DNA of 64,000 nt, taken from assembly GCA_000727475.1 (NCBI GenBank), contig KL647319.1, forward strand, positions 391,606-455,605. Direction: 5' to 3'. Below are positions 1 through 10,343 of this stretch, piece after piece. How positions within the stretch are numbered: position 1 is the stretch's first letter; every line of letters begins with the position of its first letter. The translations under genes were made by a program, and so were the position numbers. Below the pieces are notes generated by a model. That model was not told the origin of the DNA. It made no database searches and saw only the letters and a program-made list of their open reading frames with translations. This DNA is from Sarcocystis neurona. Taxonomy: Eukaryota; Apicomplexa; Conoidasida; Eucoccidiorida; Sarcocystidae.

Positions 1-1
1 T

Positions 2-3000
2 GCGTATGGGGACACTTCACAGCAGTTTCCCGAAGTTCGGCTGACGTCGCGCCTTGCCGTCGCCACTCGTGGTACCGGCTGCGTCACCGTGTCGCTGCTG
101 ACACTGTCCTTCTACGCTGCTGGTGCTCCCGCTCCTGTTGATTTGCTGATGTGCCTGCGGCAGGTGAAGCGGGAAATAACAGAGATGCAGCTGCGGCGAC
201 GGCTGATGCGGGTGCGTCAGCGACAGGAGCGTCTGAATCGCCTGCGCTGCGGCGGCGGCAGCGCGGCGACTGCTGGCGCGACTCACTATCTCTCTCCGTA
301 CTGGCGCAGCGGCAACGTCGGGTTGGGAGGTGACGGCATGGCCGACCTCTGCAGCAGCAGCAGTCGCGACCGAAGGGTCCCCAGCGGCAGCAGGAACGGC
401 AGTTACAGCGAGAGCGACACCAGCAGCTACAGCAGAATTTGCACCGGCGCGAGCGCCAGGGCCATCGCCGTCGACTCTCCTAGCTGTTGCGACCCCGCTG
501 CTGCTGCTGCTGCGGCGCCTGCTCTCAATGATGGTAGATATGGGGATGTTCGGCCTCGTCGCCGTCGCCGCGCCACAGACGGCAGAGCAGGATCGTATTG
601 TGGAACAGACCTGATCGGAGTATCACCGCTGGGAGCACCGCCGGGAGCAGCAGCAGGCGCAGCTGCAACAGGAGCAGCAGCGGTAACAACCCTGGGCGTC
701 GTTGCCGCAGCGACGGTAGCAAACAACTTTGCAGGAGCGGAGACAACAGGGACAGGAAGACACGCAGGCCTGATGACACGAGCGGAAGCACTCACAAGCA
801 GCGCCACAGCTGCCGCTCGTCCATACGCAGCAACTGCTGTCCCAGCAGCAACACATGGGACTGGTAATAGCGCGTCTACGAGAATTCCAGCCGCAGCAGG
901 TGAATGCGACAGGGTGCCTACAGCAGTTGCGTCAGTGCGGTGGAGTCAGCAGGTGCGACCGAATTCTCAGCAGCAACAACTGCAGCAGCAAGGCGGCGAA
1001 AGCAGTGAGTCTTTCTCTGCGTGCGACAGCAGCACGCTGAGAATAAGCCGCGCAGGCGAAGTTCCACCGGCGACAGGAGGATTCCAGGCAGTGCTAGATG
1101 CTCCAGCAGCAGCCACAACAAAACCTGCAGCACCAGCAACAACAGCAGCAGCAGCAACCGGACAAAGTGAAGAGGATAGAATAGCGGAGAGGCACTCCGT
1201 TGAAGTTTTGAGGAATAGCTATTGTGCGCGGCAGTGGGATGAGTGCGACGCACCAGCAGACGATAATGTGCAATACTGTTTAGCAGGACAGGATGGCAGC
1301 GACGAGCCAGCGCCAACGACAGGCCTCCTCGTTGCCGCTGCTGCTGCTGTGTCTCGCCTTCCGTCCCTCACTTCCTGTTTGCCACTAGTACTATGCTGCT
1401 CTTCTGCAGGTCACCGCAGCGGCCCGGCCAACGGCAGCAGCCCCTCGCCGCTCAGCAGGAGCGCGGACAACGTCCCTACCGAGAGCAGCAGTAACGCTGT
1501 GAGCAACAGCAGCGGCCTCAGCAGCAGCTCTACTTTCAAGAACGGTAACAGCCTCCTTGACACGACGGGTACCCGGACTGCCTTGACCAAATCCAGCAGC
1601 AATTCTTCGAGCAGCATCACCACCACCAGGACTGCGCCCAGCAGTACCAACGCTTCCAGCAGCAGCAACGCTTGCGGCAGCAACACCGCGTTCAGCAGCA
1701 GCAACGGCATCGAAAGCGACCACTGCCGCAGCAGTGATTCGCCGCACTGCGGCGGTAACCAGTGGGACGTCAGCAAAGACACGCTGCTCTGCCGCGGCAG
1801 TGTCTGCGCTGACATAAGCTGCAGTGCTCTTCCATTCGCGACCGTCAGCACCCACAGCAGCAGCAACGGCACGGACAGCAACTGCAGCAGCACCAGCAGC
1901 AGCTGCAGCAGCACCAGCGGCAGCTGCAGCAGTAGCGACGGCAGTTGCAAAAACACCGACAGCGGTGCCCATGACAGCAGGCGCAACAGCGCCAAGAGCA
2001 GTGCAGACAGCAACGTCACGGGCAACAGCAGCAACAGCACCAGCAACAGCGACACGCTGAGCAGCGGCCCGAGCAGCAGCCGTAGCACCACTCCGATAAG
2101 CCAGTGTGCAATGGAGGCAAACCGCTACAATATTATGTCTCCACTGCAACAGGAGCGCTACCCGCCGGTGCTGCGGTCTTCTGCCGCAGACTGCTCCGCC
2201 CCGCACTCTAGCAGCACACGCAAGACAGCAGAGGTCGCTGCGTGCGGAGCCACTGGAAAAGCAGCAGCAACAGCGGTAAAAACAGCACCAACAGCAGCAG
2301 CAGCGGAAGCAGATCGGAGATGTAGCTCACTTCACCCCACAGGTGTCGATTCGGCGTTTGAGGGAGGTTTGTTGGGCTTTACGAACTGTGCTGCTGCGAG
2401 CGCTTCACGTACGACAATGGCAACACCTCTGGAACACACAGTGTTGCTCCTCGATGCTGCTGCTCCGCCTGGAAGTAGGGGTACATCTAGCGGCATGGCG
2501 AGGAGTGATGCTGGTGCTGCTCAGCCGGCGGCTGTTGCTGCAATGCCTGCTGCTGCTGGTAGTACTGGTCGGGCTGCTGCTGTCGCCTTGGCTGCGACTT
2601 GCTGCACTAATACCGATCCAGGACCTCACACTGTTGGTGCTGCTGCCGGTGTTGAGTCAACACTTGCGTATGATTCCTCCTCGACAACTGTGACGTCTTC
2701 CGCTGCAACAGGACGAGCAGCGCGTGACGCAGCTGCAGCAGTAGGTGCTGCCGCCGTGCAGAAGAACAGCCCCGCAACAGCAACAGCCGACGTACGCGAA
2801 ACAGCAGTGGTGAGTGTTACCAGTGAAACAGGAAAAGGCGGTAGTTCATTAGGGACGGGTGCGCGTGCTGAAGCAGCAGCACGGGCGGCAACGAGCAACG
2901 TATGCCCAGCAGCTGCTGCCACGAGCGTCTCACATTTAACGGGCACTGTAGAACGAGCAGTAGCAGCAACACCAGCGTCTTCAGAGGGAACATGCGGGAA

Positions 3001-3433
3001 ACAGAAAGAAGCTGCAGCGAGAAGCGCAGAAGCAGATGGAGGAGCGGCATCTGCAAGCAATACAGCGACAGCAGCAGCCTCTGCAAGTGACGACTCGTTA
3101 GCACTCCCCGCGACAGCAGCACGAGGTGAAGCAGGTGCGTCGAAGGATGCAGCAGCCGGGGCCGCAGCAGAGGCTGCAGGGAATGTTGGCGCTTCTTCCT
3201 TTTCCGCAGTCGCTGCTGCGGCTTCGTTAGCAGAGGGGAAGACACCACCAGCAACCGAGATGGCGCGGAGTTCTGTGGTCCAGCTGTGGAAAGACATGCT
3301 GCCTCACGCAGAGCTGCCGCGCAGCCCCGAGATGCTGCAGCAGCTCCAGCAGGCGCTGCACGCGACCCTGCAGCAATTCCAGCACGACAAGCAGAAGCAG
3401 TCGAAGGATTCAGGCAGTCTCCCTGCTGTGTAA
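2..3433 (+). CDS. HAAR-rich protein, large exon, truncated at the left window edge
   Basis: The frame is open from the first bases of the window, so the true start may lie outside it; the first in-frame ATG is at 149. A basic, coiled-coil-like stretch (REITEMQLRRRLMRVRQRQ) comes first. Gln and Ala tracts follow, then a mixed non-repetitive segment near 1150-1300, a Ser/Asn-rich block (about 1440-2110), an Ala-rich block (about 2480-3240) and a unique tail containing SSVVQLWKDMLPHAELPRS. The TAA at 3431-3433 lies inside a donor-like GTAAGC, so the exon probably ends at 3429 and splices to 3678 in matching phase 2. No domain recognised; function unknown. Gln- and Ala-rich frames also exist in other registers, so the exact frame in the repeats is uncertain. 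Confidence 0.55.
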   Translation, partial: AYGDTSQQFPEVRLTSRLAVATRGTGCVTVSLLTLSFYAAGAPAPVDLLMCLRQVKREITEMQLRRRLMRVRQRQERLNRLRCGGGSAATAGATHYLSPYWRSGNVGLGGDGMADLCSSSSRDRRVPSGSRNGSYSESDTSSYSRICTGASARAIAVDSPSCCDPAAAAAAAPALNDGRYGDVRPRRRRRATDGRAGSYCGTDLIGVSPLGAPPGAAAGAAATGAAAVTTLGVVAAATVANNFAGAETTGTGRHAGLMTRAEALTSSATAAARPYAATAVPAATHGTGNSASTRIPAAAGECDRVPTAVASVRWSQQVRPNSQQQQLQQQGGESSESFSACDSSTLRISRAGEVPPATGGFQAVLDAPAAATTKPAAPATTAAAATGQSEEDRIAERHSVEVLRNSYCARQWDECDAPADDNVQYCLAGQDGSDEPAPTTGLLVAAAAAVSRLPSLTSCLPLVLCCSSAGHRSGPANGSSPSPLSRSADNVPTESSSNAVSNSSGLSSSSTFKNGNSLLDTTGTRTALTKSSSNSSSSITTTRTAPSSTNASSSSNACGSNTAFSSSNGIESDHCRSSDSPHCGGNQWDVSKDTLLCRGSVCADISCSALPFATVSTHSSSNGTDSNCSSTSSSCSSTSGSCSSSDGSCKNTDSGAHDSRRNSAKSSADSNVTGNSSNSTSNSDTLSSGPSSSRSTTPISQCAMEANRYNIMSPLQQERYPPVLRSSAADCSAPHSSSTRKTAEVAACGATGKAAATAVKTAPTAAAAEADRRCSSLHPTGVDSAFEGGLLGFTNCAAASASRTTMATPLEHTVLLLDAAAPPGSRGTSSGMARSDAGAAQPAAVAAMPAAAGSTGRAAAVALAATCCTNTDPGPHTVGAAAGVESTLAYDSSSTTVTSSAATGRAARDAAAAVGAAAVQKNSPATATADVRETAVVSVTSETGKGGSSLGTGARAEAAARAATSNVCPAAAATSVSHLTGTVERAVAATPASSEGTCGKQKEAAARSAEADGGAASASNTATAAASASDDSLALPATAARGEAGASKDAAAGAAAEAAGNVGASSFSAVAAAASLAEGKTPPATEMARSSVVQLWKDMLPHAELPRSPEMLQQLQQALHATLQQFQHDKQKQSKDSGSLPAV

Positions 3434-3677
3434 GCTCAGCAGACGAAGCTGCGTGCCAGCCTCAGCGGGAACAGCAGCTGCACCGGCAACACGCAGGGCG
3501 CTTTGCAGCAAGGCTGCCGGGCGTACTCTACTTGTGATGAGCTGCGGTGACAGGATGATTATCAGCGGGCAGCCATACCACAATAGCAGTACCAGCTGTC
3601 GCTGAACAGTAACCACAGCAGCGTCAGCAACAGCAGTAGTCTCGGCTGCTCCATTAACGGTCTCTCGGCGTCAGCAG

Positions 3678-4089
3678 TTCTCCACCCACCAGCAGCAGCC
3701 TCCCCAGAAGCAGCAGCCTCGCCCGCAGCACGAACGTCAGCACAGCGAGCGTCGCTTCCGCTGCTGCAAGCCGCGCTGCGTATTGTCGTGCCTGCAGCAT
3801 CAGAGTGGCAGACACAGCGTCATCAGCAGCACGTGCCACACCTGAGGTGACAGATGGAAAGTCGAGTGGTCGTACACCTCTAGTGACAGAGCGCTATCCA
3901 GAGTGCGCTGCCGCTTCCGCGACCCGTCCTTGGTTCCTAAGCAGCCGCGGAAGCACAAGCGCCGGGACAAATAGCAGCGGCAGCCGCAGGGCGCGACGTG
4001 AGCTCTGGGAAGCCGCGGCGCGGGACGCAGAAGACGCGGAAAGGGAAGAGAGGGACGAAGAATTAGAGGATGAAAGGCAAACCCAATGA
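3678..4089 (+). CDS. Terminal exon of the HAAR gene at 2-3429
   Basis: This frame is open from 3658, just after a stop at 3655. An acceptor-type CAG ends at 3677 (another at 3674) behind a pyrimidine-containing stretch. Joining 3429 to 3678 keeps the phase: two bases plus one complete a Val codon. The exon encodes a Ser/Ala-rich part and then a highly charged helical C-terminus with ARRELWEAAARDAEDAEREE, ending at a TGA. That tail is not derived from CAG repeats and supports real coding. The joined partial protein would be 1279 residues with an intron of 248 bases. The splice sites are inferred by eye; no family recognised. Confidence 0.5.
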
Positions 4090-4384
4090 AGGGGAAGTGG
4101 CGAAGGCACAGCGTCATGTGACTCGAAAGAAGTCTTTTCACAGAGAGAGAAAAACACGACATTTTCATTCATCAGAACATGTCAGTTGGCGCTCGTCACG
4201 GATTGTCTGTGTGCCATTTCAAGTGGTGGAATCTTTTTTTAGTAACGTGACGGTCGCTCTGATGGTGTTTCTGCTACCTAAGTGCTGGATACTGCGGGTA
4301 TTCGTTTTGAAGAATGAAAAAAAAAACCGTGGCGCCAAAGGGGGGGTCCCACTCCGCGAGGTGACGAGTGCGAGGATCTTCAAG

Positions 4385-4798
4385 TCAAGCAGGGTTTGTC
4401 CGAAGTTCGTGTCGGCGTATGCTCGTATACCTACTACTGTATATAGAAGAAGGGAACCTGGAGTCTGCATATATATATATATATATATCGGTATGGTAAA
4501 GGATGTGGGCAGTGCGTACTAGAGACACGGAGGGAAGAGAAGAATGAGAGAGAGGGAGGCGATGTCGTATATCTCGACGTCTTCGTAGAACAAGTAAATA
4601 CGTAATAGGGTTTAGGTTTTCAGCGAGGGCTTCTAAAGGGATGAAGAAGCAATTGACGGAGAGGGATGGATTGCCATCTTCTGGAATAGGTGTCTGTACG
4701 TGCAGGCAGATGGGTGCCAGCGGGAAACAGCAGGTGCGGTCGCCAGGACTAGCAAATTTGCGATAACCTAGAAGCAGCTCCCCTGAGAAGGCGAGCAC
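4385..4798 (-). CDS. Unrecognised protein exon, minus strand
   Basis: A unique-sequence frame runs 137 codons to a TGA at 4385. It has no in-frame ATG at its upstream end. An acceptor (pyrimidine stretch then CTCAG) lies just inside, giving an exon start at 4782 that reads GELLLGYRKFASPGDRTCCF. The middle (PEDGNPSLSVNCFFIPLEAL) is of mixed composition and looks coding. The C-terminal part crosses a TA microsatellite, giving an IYIYIY run, so the true exon may stop earlier. The telomere-like AACCTAAACCCTA of this area is simply part of this frame. Function unknown. A competing plus-strand ATG frame at 4070-4522 is considered less likely. Confidence 0.4.
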   Translation of the reverse strand: MLAFSGELLLGYRKFASPGDRTCCFPLAPICLHVQTPIPEDGNPSLSVNCFFIPLEALAENLNPITYLLVLRRRRDIRHRLPLSHSSLPSVSLVRTAHILYHTDIYIYIYADSRFPSSIYSSRYTSIRRHELRTNPA

Positions 4799-4984
4799 TG
4801 ATGCGCGGCTTTCCAGAGAGGGGAAGAAGCCTGTCTTTGGCCTTGCATATGTGACGTGTAAAACAGTGGGGATTTTGCTTTAGAATGACAGATTGCCACC
4901 TACGCTGCAGAGAAACAAGACGAGGTCTGAGAGAGTGTGTCGTCGTGATGCTACAGCAGCGCCAGTTGTGTTGCACTTCCTGTT

Positions 4985-5350
4985 TTAGACGCAGGGTTTT
5001 GAAGAAAACTCAGCTGGTGCCGGTGCTGCTGCGTGCCCGCGGGTAGCCGGGAATGGGCGGGGAATTTGACACACTCTTCGGAAAACCAGGGAGGAAGAAA
5101 AAAGACTTTTCTTTCTTACAGAAGGAAGGAACAGACCCTTGCCTGTTTGTGTAGTCGGAGACTGAATTTGTTTTTGCAATATGGTAAAACAGCTTGTGCG
5201 GAAGAGAGAATGAGTAGATTTCCCTCGAGTTCGCGGAAAATATAGGCGACCTGTTGTTGTATTTCCTTGCTGGCGCGAAGCACGCGTCACAGTACATGTG
5301 TGCGTGTGTTTGTGGGGGTGAACAGCTATTCTACATTCATAAATATGCAC
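4985..5350 (-). CDS. Possible exon, Ser/Arg/Lys-rich
   Basis: The 121-codon minus-strand frame has no ATG at its open end. Its left part overlaps the 46-bp repeat block. The inner part (for example TGKGLFLPSVRKKSLFSSSL) is mixed in composition and ends PAPAEFSSKPCV before a stop. It lies upstream of the 4385-4798 exon on the same strand and could belong to the same gene, but no matching donor was found. A plus-strand frame at 5033-5245 is an alternative. Weak call. Confidence 0.25.
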   Translation of the reverse strand: MHIYECRIAVHPHKHTHTCTVTRASRQQGNTTTGRLYFPRTRGKSTHSLFRTSCFTILQKQIQSPTTQTGKGLFLPSVRKKSLFSSSLVFRRVCQIPRPFPATRGHAAAPAPAEFSSKPCV

Positions 5351-5590
5351 ACGTAGAGGTTGGGCTGAGAAGAAGTCTCAGATTTATACATGTTTACACA
5401 TACAAATGGTGGTGAGGAGTTGCTTGTATTTATAAATATATATACTTACAGATGGTGGGGAGAGGCTGTTATGATTTTATAAATATGTACGCATTTAGGT
5501 GTTAATTAGAGTTGTCTTAATTTATAAAAACACACACACAGAGGTGATGAGAAGCTGTTATAAATTTATGAACGTATAACCACGCGGACT
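5336..5590. repeat. Degenerate tandem repeat, unit about 44-47 bp, about 5.5 copies
   Basis: Units begin with a TTTATAAATATG-like start at about 5336, 5383, 5429, 5476, 5521 and 5565, each followed by a GGTGGTGAGAAGCTGTT-like part. The copies are diverged and noncoding in appearance. Confidence 0.7.
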
Positions 5591-6052
5591 TATGGCCGAT
5601 CGCTCCCCTGCAACGCATTTGCTAGTTGGGAAAAGTGAAGCTGGGGGCCGGTACCAGAGGAGCACTGCTACACTCTATTCGTAATAACAACCGTGTACAG
5701 CAGACATGAAGGAATGCCGCGGCGCCTAGAGCGAAGGATGCTAGAAGCTCGTCGGAAGTGGTGAATCGATCCAGTGGATCGCGACTTGCTCACACGTATC
5801 CTGTTGCTCTCAGAAGCCTCCGCAAACACAAGACTTCTTCACCGAGACGCACCGATGCCACGGTGTGACAGTGCATCACGTCTATTCATCCAAACGGACG
5901 AGCGAAAATACAAAGGCCGGCGGTGAGACGGGGAAAATGCGGTGCTTCTGACGTGAGTGCTGCGGAGAAAAGTCGCCACACAGCGGCGCTGCGGCTTCAT
6001 GTGTGAACGACCGGGTGATGCCTGGTGAACTTGTATTTCTGCTGCCGTGCAG
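5591..6052. other. Unique sequence without a convincing gene
   Basis: Mixed-composition sequence with no long repeats. The only frame of note is a minus-strand one (5839-6129, ATG at 6129, 96 codons) that extends past the right side of this stretch and overlaps the plus-strand frame starting at 6053. I cannot decide between them. Confidence 0.3.
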
Positions 6053-6418
6053 ATGCGTGTGTGGCTAGCCGCTTCCTTTTCTTCGTGCGCGTGCGTAACT
6101 AAGGACAGCCGAGCTTTGCCTACATGCATCTGTGAAGGTATGTTTGGCGTCCTTAGCACACCTGCACGTAGTTGGGCTCTCTATATGTCACGCGTGCCGC
6201 AAAGACAGTTGTCTCTGCGTATGCCTGTGCACGTGTCGCATGCTGCGGGACTTACTCTGAAAGAAGCGAGAGAGAAAGAGGGGATGTGCAGTCGTGAGAG
6301 AGAACGGGAGAGAGGAGGAAGAGGGAATGCGGCGGGAAGAGAGAGAAAAGCAGTCAAACGAGCAGGAAGCAAGAATGCGCGCGCTCAAGAAAGAAGCAAG
6401 GAAACAGGAAGCGAATGA
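6053..6418 (+). CDS. Small hypothetical protein with hydrophobic N-terminus and Arg/Glu-rich tail
   Basis: The start is a true ATG at 6053, giving 121 residues. The N-terminus MRVWLAASFSSCACVTKDSR could be a short signal peptide. The C-terminal half is Arg/Glu/Lys-rich because the frame enters a purine-rich tract (RERERERGGRGNAAGRERKA). The stop TGA overlaps the next ATG (ATGA at 6415-6418), whose frame runs on to 6939; in a eukaryote this is probably coincidence. An antisense ATG frame at 6129-5839 competes. No family recognised. Confidence 0.35.
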   Translation: MRVWLAASFSSCACVTKDSRALPTCICEGMFGVLSTPARSWALYMSRVPQRQLSLRMPVHVSHAAGLTLKEAREKEGMCSRERERERGGRGNAAGRERKAVKRAGSKNARAQERSKETGSE

Positions 6419-6690
6419 GGTGGGAAAGGAAGGAGGACGCACAGAGAGGGAATTTTTGGGGAAAAAAGACTCCAGGAAGAGGGAGGACAGCGAAGAAAAG
6501 GGAGACAAGGAAAGAACGCATGTGGCACCGGAAGAAAGAAGGCGCGCGAGAGAAGGGAGAGAGACCGACAGGGAAAGAAGGAAGGAGAGGTGAAGCAGAC
6601 GGGATGATGGCAACGTCAAATAAAAAAAAGGGAGAGAGAGGCGAGGACGAGAGGGGCCAGAAGGGAGAGGACGCGGGAGGAGAGGTGATA
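6258..6690 (+). other. Purine-rich (G/A) strand-asymmetric tract
   Basis: The plus strand is almost entirely A and G (GAGAGA, GGAAGA, GAGGAGG) for about 400 bases. It has no fixed period. Frames on both strands stay open through it, so open frames here (for example 6415-6939 plus and 6188-6619 minus) carry little weight. Confidence 0.7.
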
Positions 6691-6852
6691 CGACAGAAAC
6701 ACAGAGGTCAGCAGCTCGCTGCTGAACACGTCACTTCTTCTAGTGCTTCTGTGTCTGCGCACATGCAGTTCGTTCAAGTATTTCTGTGTAATCGATTCGT
6801 AACTCCACGCCATTTAGTACAAGAATACTATTTCTCAGCAAATTCTGCCACT

Positions 6853-7389
6853 TCAAGATGTAAGGCATGCGTTTTGTTCAAGTGCTTCTTTGTCCGCGCG
6901 CATCCGGTTTGTGGGAGTTGCAGCGTCGAGCTGGTTTGATAATTGCACCAGCGTGCACATCTCCTTATCCACAATTCCCTCATGTGTTTTCTGTATACAT
7001 GCAGTGGTACCTAGTGCGGGTAGGGGGCGACCTGAGGTTTGTCGAATTCCGTATAAACATGCCATGTGTAGACGTGACGCGACTTTTTCACAAGAGAGAG
7101 AGGGTAACGGGCCGTCTGAAGATGCACACATGTGTTGTTGTGCACATGCGGAGGACGGTGAAAAGATTGTTCGGTAGGTGGGAAAAAGTATTGCGCGCGG
7201 GTTGTGTCTGCGGTTCTGTCTAGGAGTGAGCCTGCTTACAAAACTTCCCGTGTTCTCTTCTGAAGGGAAGGAATTTCTTGCTGTCGTCTGGTGTGCGCCC
7301 ATGATTTTTTTCCACACCGTGTTATTTGCCTCTCTCTCTTGCCCTCCTGTCGCTTTCTCTCTCTCTGGGCTCCAGGTGGTTATACTCAT
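6853..7389 (-). CDS. Unrecognised 178-residue protein
   Basis: The start is a true ATG at 7389 and the frame runs 178 codons in unique, CAG-poor sequence, so length is meaningful here. Composition is mixed and hydrophilic, with MSITTWSPEREKATGGQERE at the N-terminus and LDAATPTNRMRADKEALEQN near the C-terminus. No signal peptide, membrane segment or known motif is visible. An overlapping plus-strand ATG frame (6867-7223, 118 residues, MRFVQVLLCPRASG) is the main alternative. Function unknown. Confidence 0.45.
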   Translation of the reverse strand: MSITTWSPEREKATGGQEREANNTVWKKIMGAHQTTARNSFPSEENTGSFVSRLTPRQNRRHNPRAILFPTYRTIFSPSSACAQQHMCASSDGPLPSLSCEKVASRLHMACLYGIRQTSGRPLPALGTTACIQKTHEGIVDKEMCTLVQLSNQLDAATPTNRMRADKEALEQNACLTS

Positions 7390-7890
7390 TCACCTGACCT
7401 ATGCTTGACAAGCTACGTGCCTTCTGTTGGCCTATTATTACTACCCATCCATCTGATCTGTAGCAGCGGCCTCACTACTTCTCCGAGGTTCGCTGCCACT
7501 TCGCACATGTGCGGCCGAAGTTGCGACAATTGCGTGCGCGTACAAATTTCATGACATTTTTTTGAGTAGGAGACGGCGACAGAGGTCCGTGTGTACTGGT
7601 GCAGCAGACCCGCACCTCGTTTGTACGGAAGAGATCCGTTTGCAGCATTCTACCAACTTTCTTACCTTTCCGTTTGCTTACTATCGTCCCTCGAAGAATC
7701 CCCGTGTGTGGTGGTTCTATTTATCGTATTCACTCTGATCGGTTCTCGAGACTGCAAGCAACAGCGACGTCTAAGACGTTGCGTTATTTCTTATCACTTA
7801 CTCAGGTGCAGCTTTTTATTCAGCCGTAGGGAGCAGCAATTTCCAGCGCATACGAAGCGCAGCGTGGAGTGGTTTACCTCCGCTAACAAA

Positions 7891-8040
7891 CTAATCGCAG
7901 CTGCGGTTAGCCGCCAGACGCTGCATTTCAAACTGTCTGTCTGCCCGGGCGGCCTGAATGGCCGCGTTTTTTAACTGCTCTTCAGCAACGGCGGCAGCTT
8001 GCCGTGGGAAGCCACAATAGCGGCAGGTCCACAGTTCCGT
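7891..8040 (-). CDS. Candidate terminal exon with a CxxC motif
   Basis: On the minus strand a pyrimidine-rich stretch ends in CAG at 8043-8041. It is followed in phase 0 by a 49-codon exon ending in TAG. It encodes TELWTCRYCGFPRQ and then a helical Ala/Gln/Arg tail (AEEQLKNAAIQAARADRQFE). The composition is protein-like and not a CAG artefact. Upstream exons, expected at higher coordinates, could not be identified. The CxxC pair could bind metal but is too short to assign. Confidence 0.4.
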   Translation of the reverse strand, partial: TELWTCRYCGFPRQAAAVAEEQLKNAAIQAARADRQFEMQRLAANRSCD

Positions 8041-8694
8041 CTGCAGCAGCAGGGACAGCAGCGGTGTGGCTATACTTCCTGCAGCACCGGCAATAGCAGC
8101 ACTGTGTCTATTACGCTGCTGCTGGCCGTTTCTTATCACACCACCAGCAGCAGCTCTTGATAGTAAGAACGGTGCAGCGGATAAAGCAGCCTGTTTCTGC
8201 CCACACGAGCACCAACGGTGCGTTTCGAACGATAGCAGCAGCTAGGTAACTCCGGGAGCAGCAGCCATAGCACTCACTTCACGGACTGGGTGCCAGCAAC
8301 ACTGCAAATGCAGCAACCCTGCAGGCGCGCATCATCAGAATACCTCATTCGCTTCTGCGTGCTACGTTGTATCGTTCACACTGCATTTGGTGTGTTGCTG
8401 CCATGCACGCCCCCGCTTTCTGACTACGAACCTCTACGTGCAACCAAATGCGCTCTCTTAGTCTACGTGTCTAAACTTGTACGATTTTTTCCAAGTATAC
8501 ACGCATGCAGATACACAAAGTAGAGCTATAGACGTTCATGCCACACTGGTGGGCATGTGTGCATTGGGTTATACCCATTTGAATGTAGAGGTATTTAGCC
8601 GTGCACGTGTGTGCATAAAAGTGCAGACGATCTCTCCGCTTCTGTACCCGTGCCACATGCCTGTGCACCGTGGCTGCCCCACGAGCAGCGTCAG

Positions 8695-8841
8695 CAGGTT
8701 GCAAGCAACAAACTCGTGGTTGGTGCTGCAACAGGACACCACCCTGCTGCAGCTACTGCGTGCATTTCTGTTCGGCTGCAGAACAGACAACTTGCTGCGC
8801 TGGTGAAGAAGGATCAGCAGCACGTTGGTGCCAAGAAGCTA
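8695..8841 (+). CDS. Candidate internal exon
   Basis: The exon is bounded by an acceptor-like CAG at 8692-8694 and a strong donor GTGAGT at 8842. It reads VASNKLVVGAATGHHPAAAT and then VRLQNRQLAALVKKDQQHVG. It ends on a codon boundary (phase 0). The exon at 10344 starts in phase 0 after a strong acceptor, so the two could be joined. An antisense frame (8753-8992) also looks protein-like. Function unknown. Confidence 0.35.
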
Positions 8842-9619
8842 GTGAGTTTGTGAGGGACTCCCCAACAGTTGCCGCTGCGAAAGGCAGTCGTTCACTGCAT
8901 GTGGGAAACTTCGCTGGTTCTCTGCTGCGTGCGCGACGCATCAGTTGTGTCGCATGCGCCGGGTTGAAACGCAGAAGAAGCAACAGCTGCATGCGACTGC
9001 AAGGATCTTCAGCCCTGTTAAAATAAAAAGCCTTTCACCGTCTGTTGTTGCTGCACAGCGTGCAGTGAAGACTGTGCATGCACTGCGGCGTGAGCAGCAA
9101 CGTTTTTTCCTGCTGTTGCCGCTGCTGCCTCAGTTTTTTCCCAAATGCATGTAGCGTTGAACCCGTCGTGCTACGATGCCACACTAGCAGCAGCGCAACT
9201 GGCACGCGCTGCTATTCAGTCCCACGCGCCTCCATGTCGGACGCCTGCGCGCGTTAAAGACGGAACTTCTTTTTCGTGTGGGAGAAGTGGAAACAGGGTG
9301 TTTTTGAACTGGCGAACGACGCAGGTCTTGGTCGCGACACCGGGTGCGCAGAGGCACGCGGCTGTCTGCGCGTGGAATTGTATATGTGTATGCATGTATT
9401 TCTCGTGCCAAAGTTAATGTTTCTCTTTCATCCCTGATTAGCTGACAGGTGCTTCCATGCTTGTACCTGTGTGCGTCCCCGAACTTTTGCACAGCCTCCT
9501 CAACGCAGTGTGACTCGTGTTATTAACTCGCGCGAACAGCTATGTGATGGTGAGTGCAAATCCACCTTCACGTAGAAGTTCCTAGCCGTTTGAACAGAAA
9601 TACATACGTGCGTGTGCAG

Positions 9620-9794
9620 GGCAAATGCAGCAAGCAAAGAATTAGGAAGTCAAGTGGCTGCAGCGATCAAGGGCGTTGCAGCGTTCTACACCGCACTTTT
9701 CCGCGCGTCTGCAGACGTTCCGCTGCAGCAGCTGGCTCTTTTTCTTTGTCCGAAACACGACATACCGCTTTTCTCTCTACGTTTATCAGTATAG
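9620..9794 (+). CDS. Candidate exon, helical Ala-rich segment
   Basis: After an acceptor-like GTGTGCAG, this frame encodes ANAASKELGSQVAAAIKGVA and then FYTALFRASADVPLQQLALF. It ends in TAG at 9792-9794. A possible donor GTATAG at 9790 would leave phase 0, matching the exon at 10344. It may belong to the same plus-strand gene as 8695-8841, but the phases of those two do not match directly. Weakly supported. Confidence 0.3.
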
Positions 9795-10343
9795 AGTGCT
9801 TCTACTATGCTGCCGCTGACGGCGGTTTCTCCTTTCCGCTTGCAAGGGGCACAGCCGTGAGAGCTGTCTCAGCTGCTGTATTTGCTGCTGGCGCAGCAAC
9901 GGCACTGCTGCTATGAAAAGGTGCTTCTGCGGTGCCTGCGAAGAGTGACGTAGACGTTGCGGATAGCAAGAGAAGATAGAGAGCGCTTGGAGAAATAGTT
10001 GCTGCTGGCGGGATCGTGACTCTAAGGGGGACACACCCTCCGCTTCACGTCGTCTGGGCCCCTCCCTACACAACCTTCTCCGGCACAGATACACATGTTT
10101 TTCAGCATTAAGATGACCCACCACACACATACCTAAACACATACATACGTACACGCGTACGGAAGATTATACACAAACACGACAAAATATAGGTGTCTCT
10201 CTATGTAGAAGTGTGTACACATGCATTTACATGCGTGTACAGGTGTACACACGTATGCATATACATATATATATATATATATACGAGTGATCTCCTGACA
10301 ACAGCACTTGCATAAACGAATTAAATGTGTCTCCCTTTTGCAG

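Noticed and set aside
89..91. GTG at 89 and other GTG/TTG frame starts (15825, 23101, 43069, 56223)
   Set aside because: Nuclear eukaryotic genes normally use ATG; frames were moved to the first ATG or treated as exons open at the 5' side.
4604..4620. Telomere-like AGGGTTTAGG
   Set aside because: Less than two repeat units and inside a protein-like minus frame. Other AGGGTTT hits (24393, 48206) are single.
6415..6939. Plus-strand frame with ATGA overlap to the preceding stop
   Set aside because: Translational coupling is a prokaryotic feature, and the frame's first half is driven by the purine tract.
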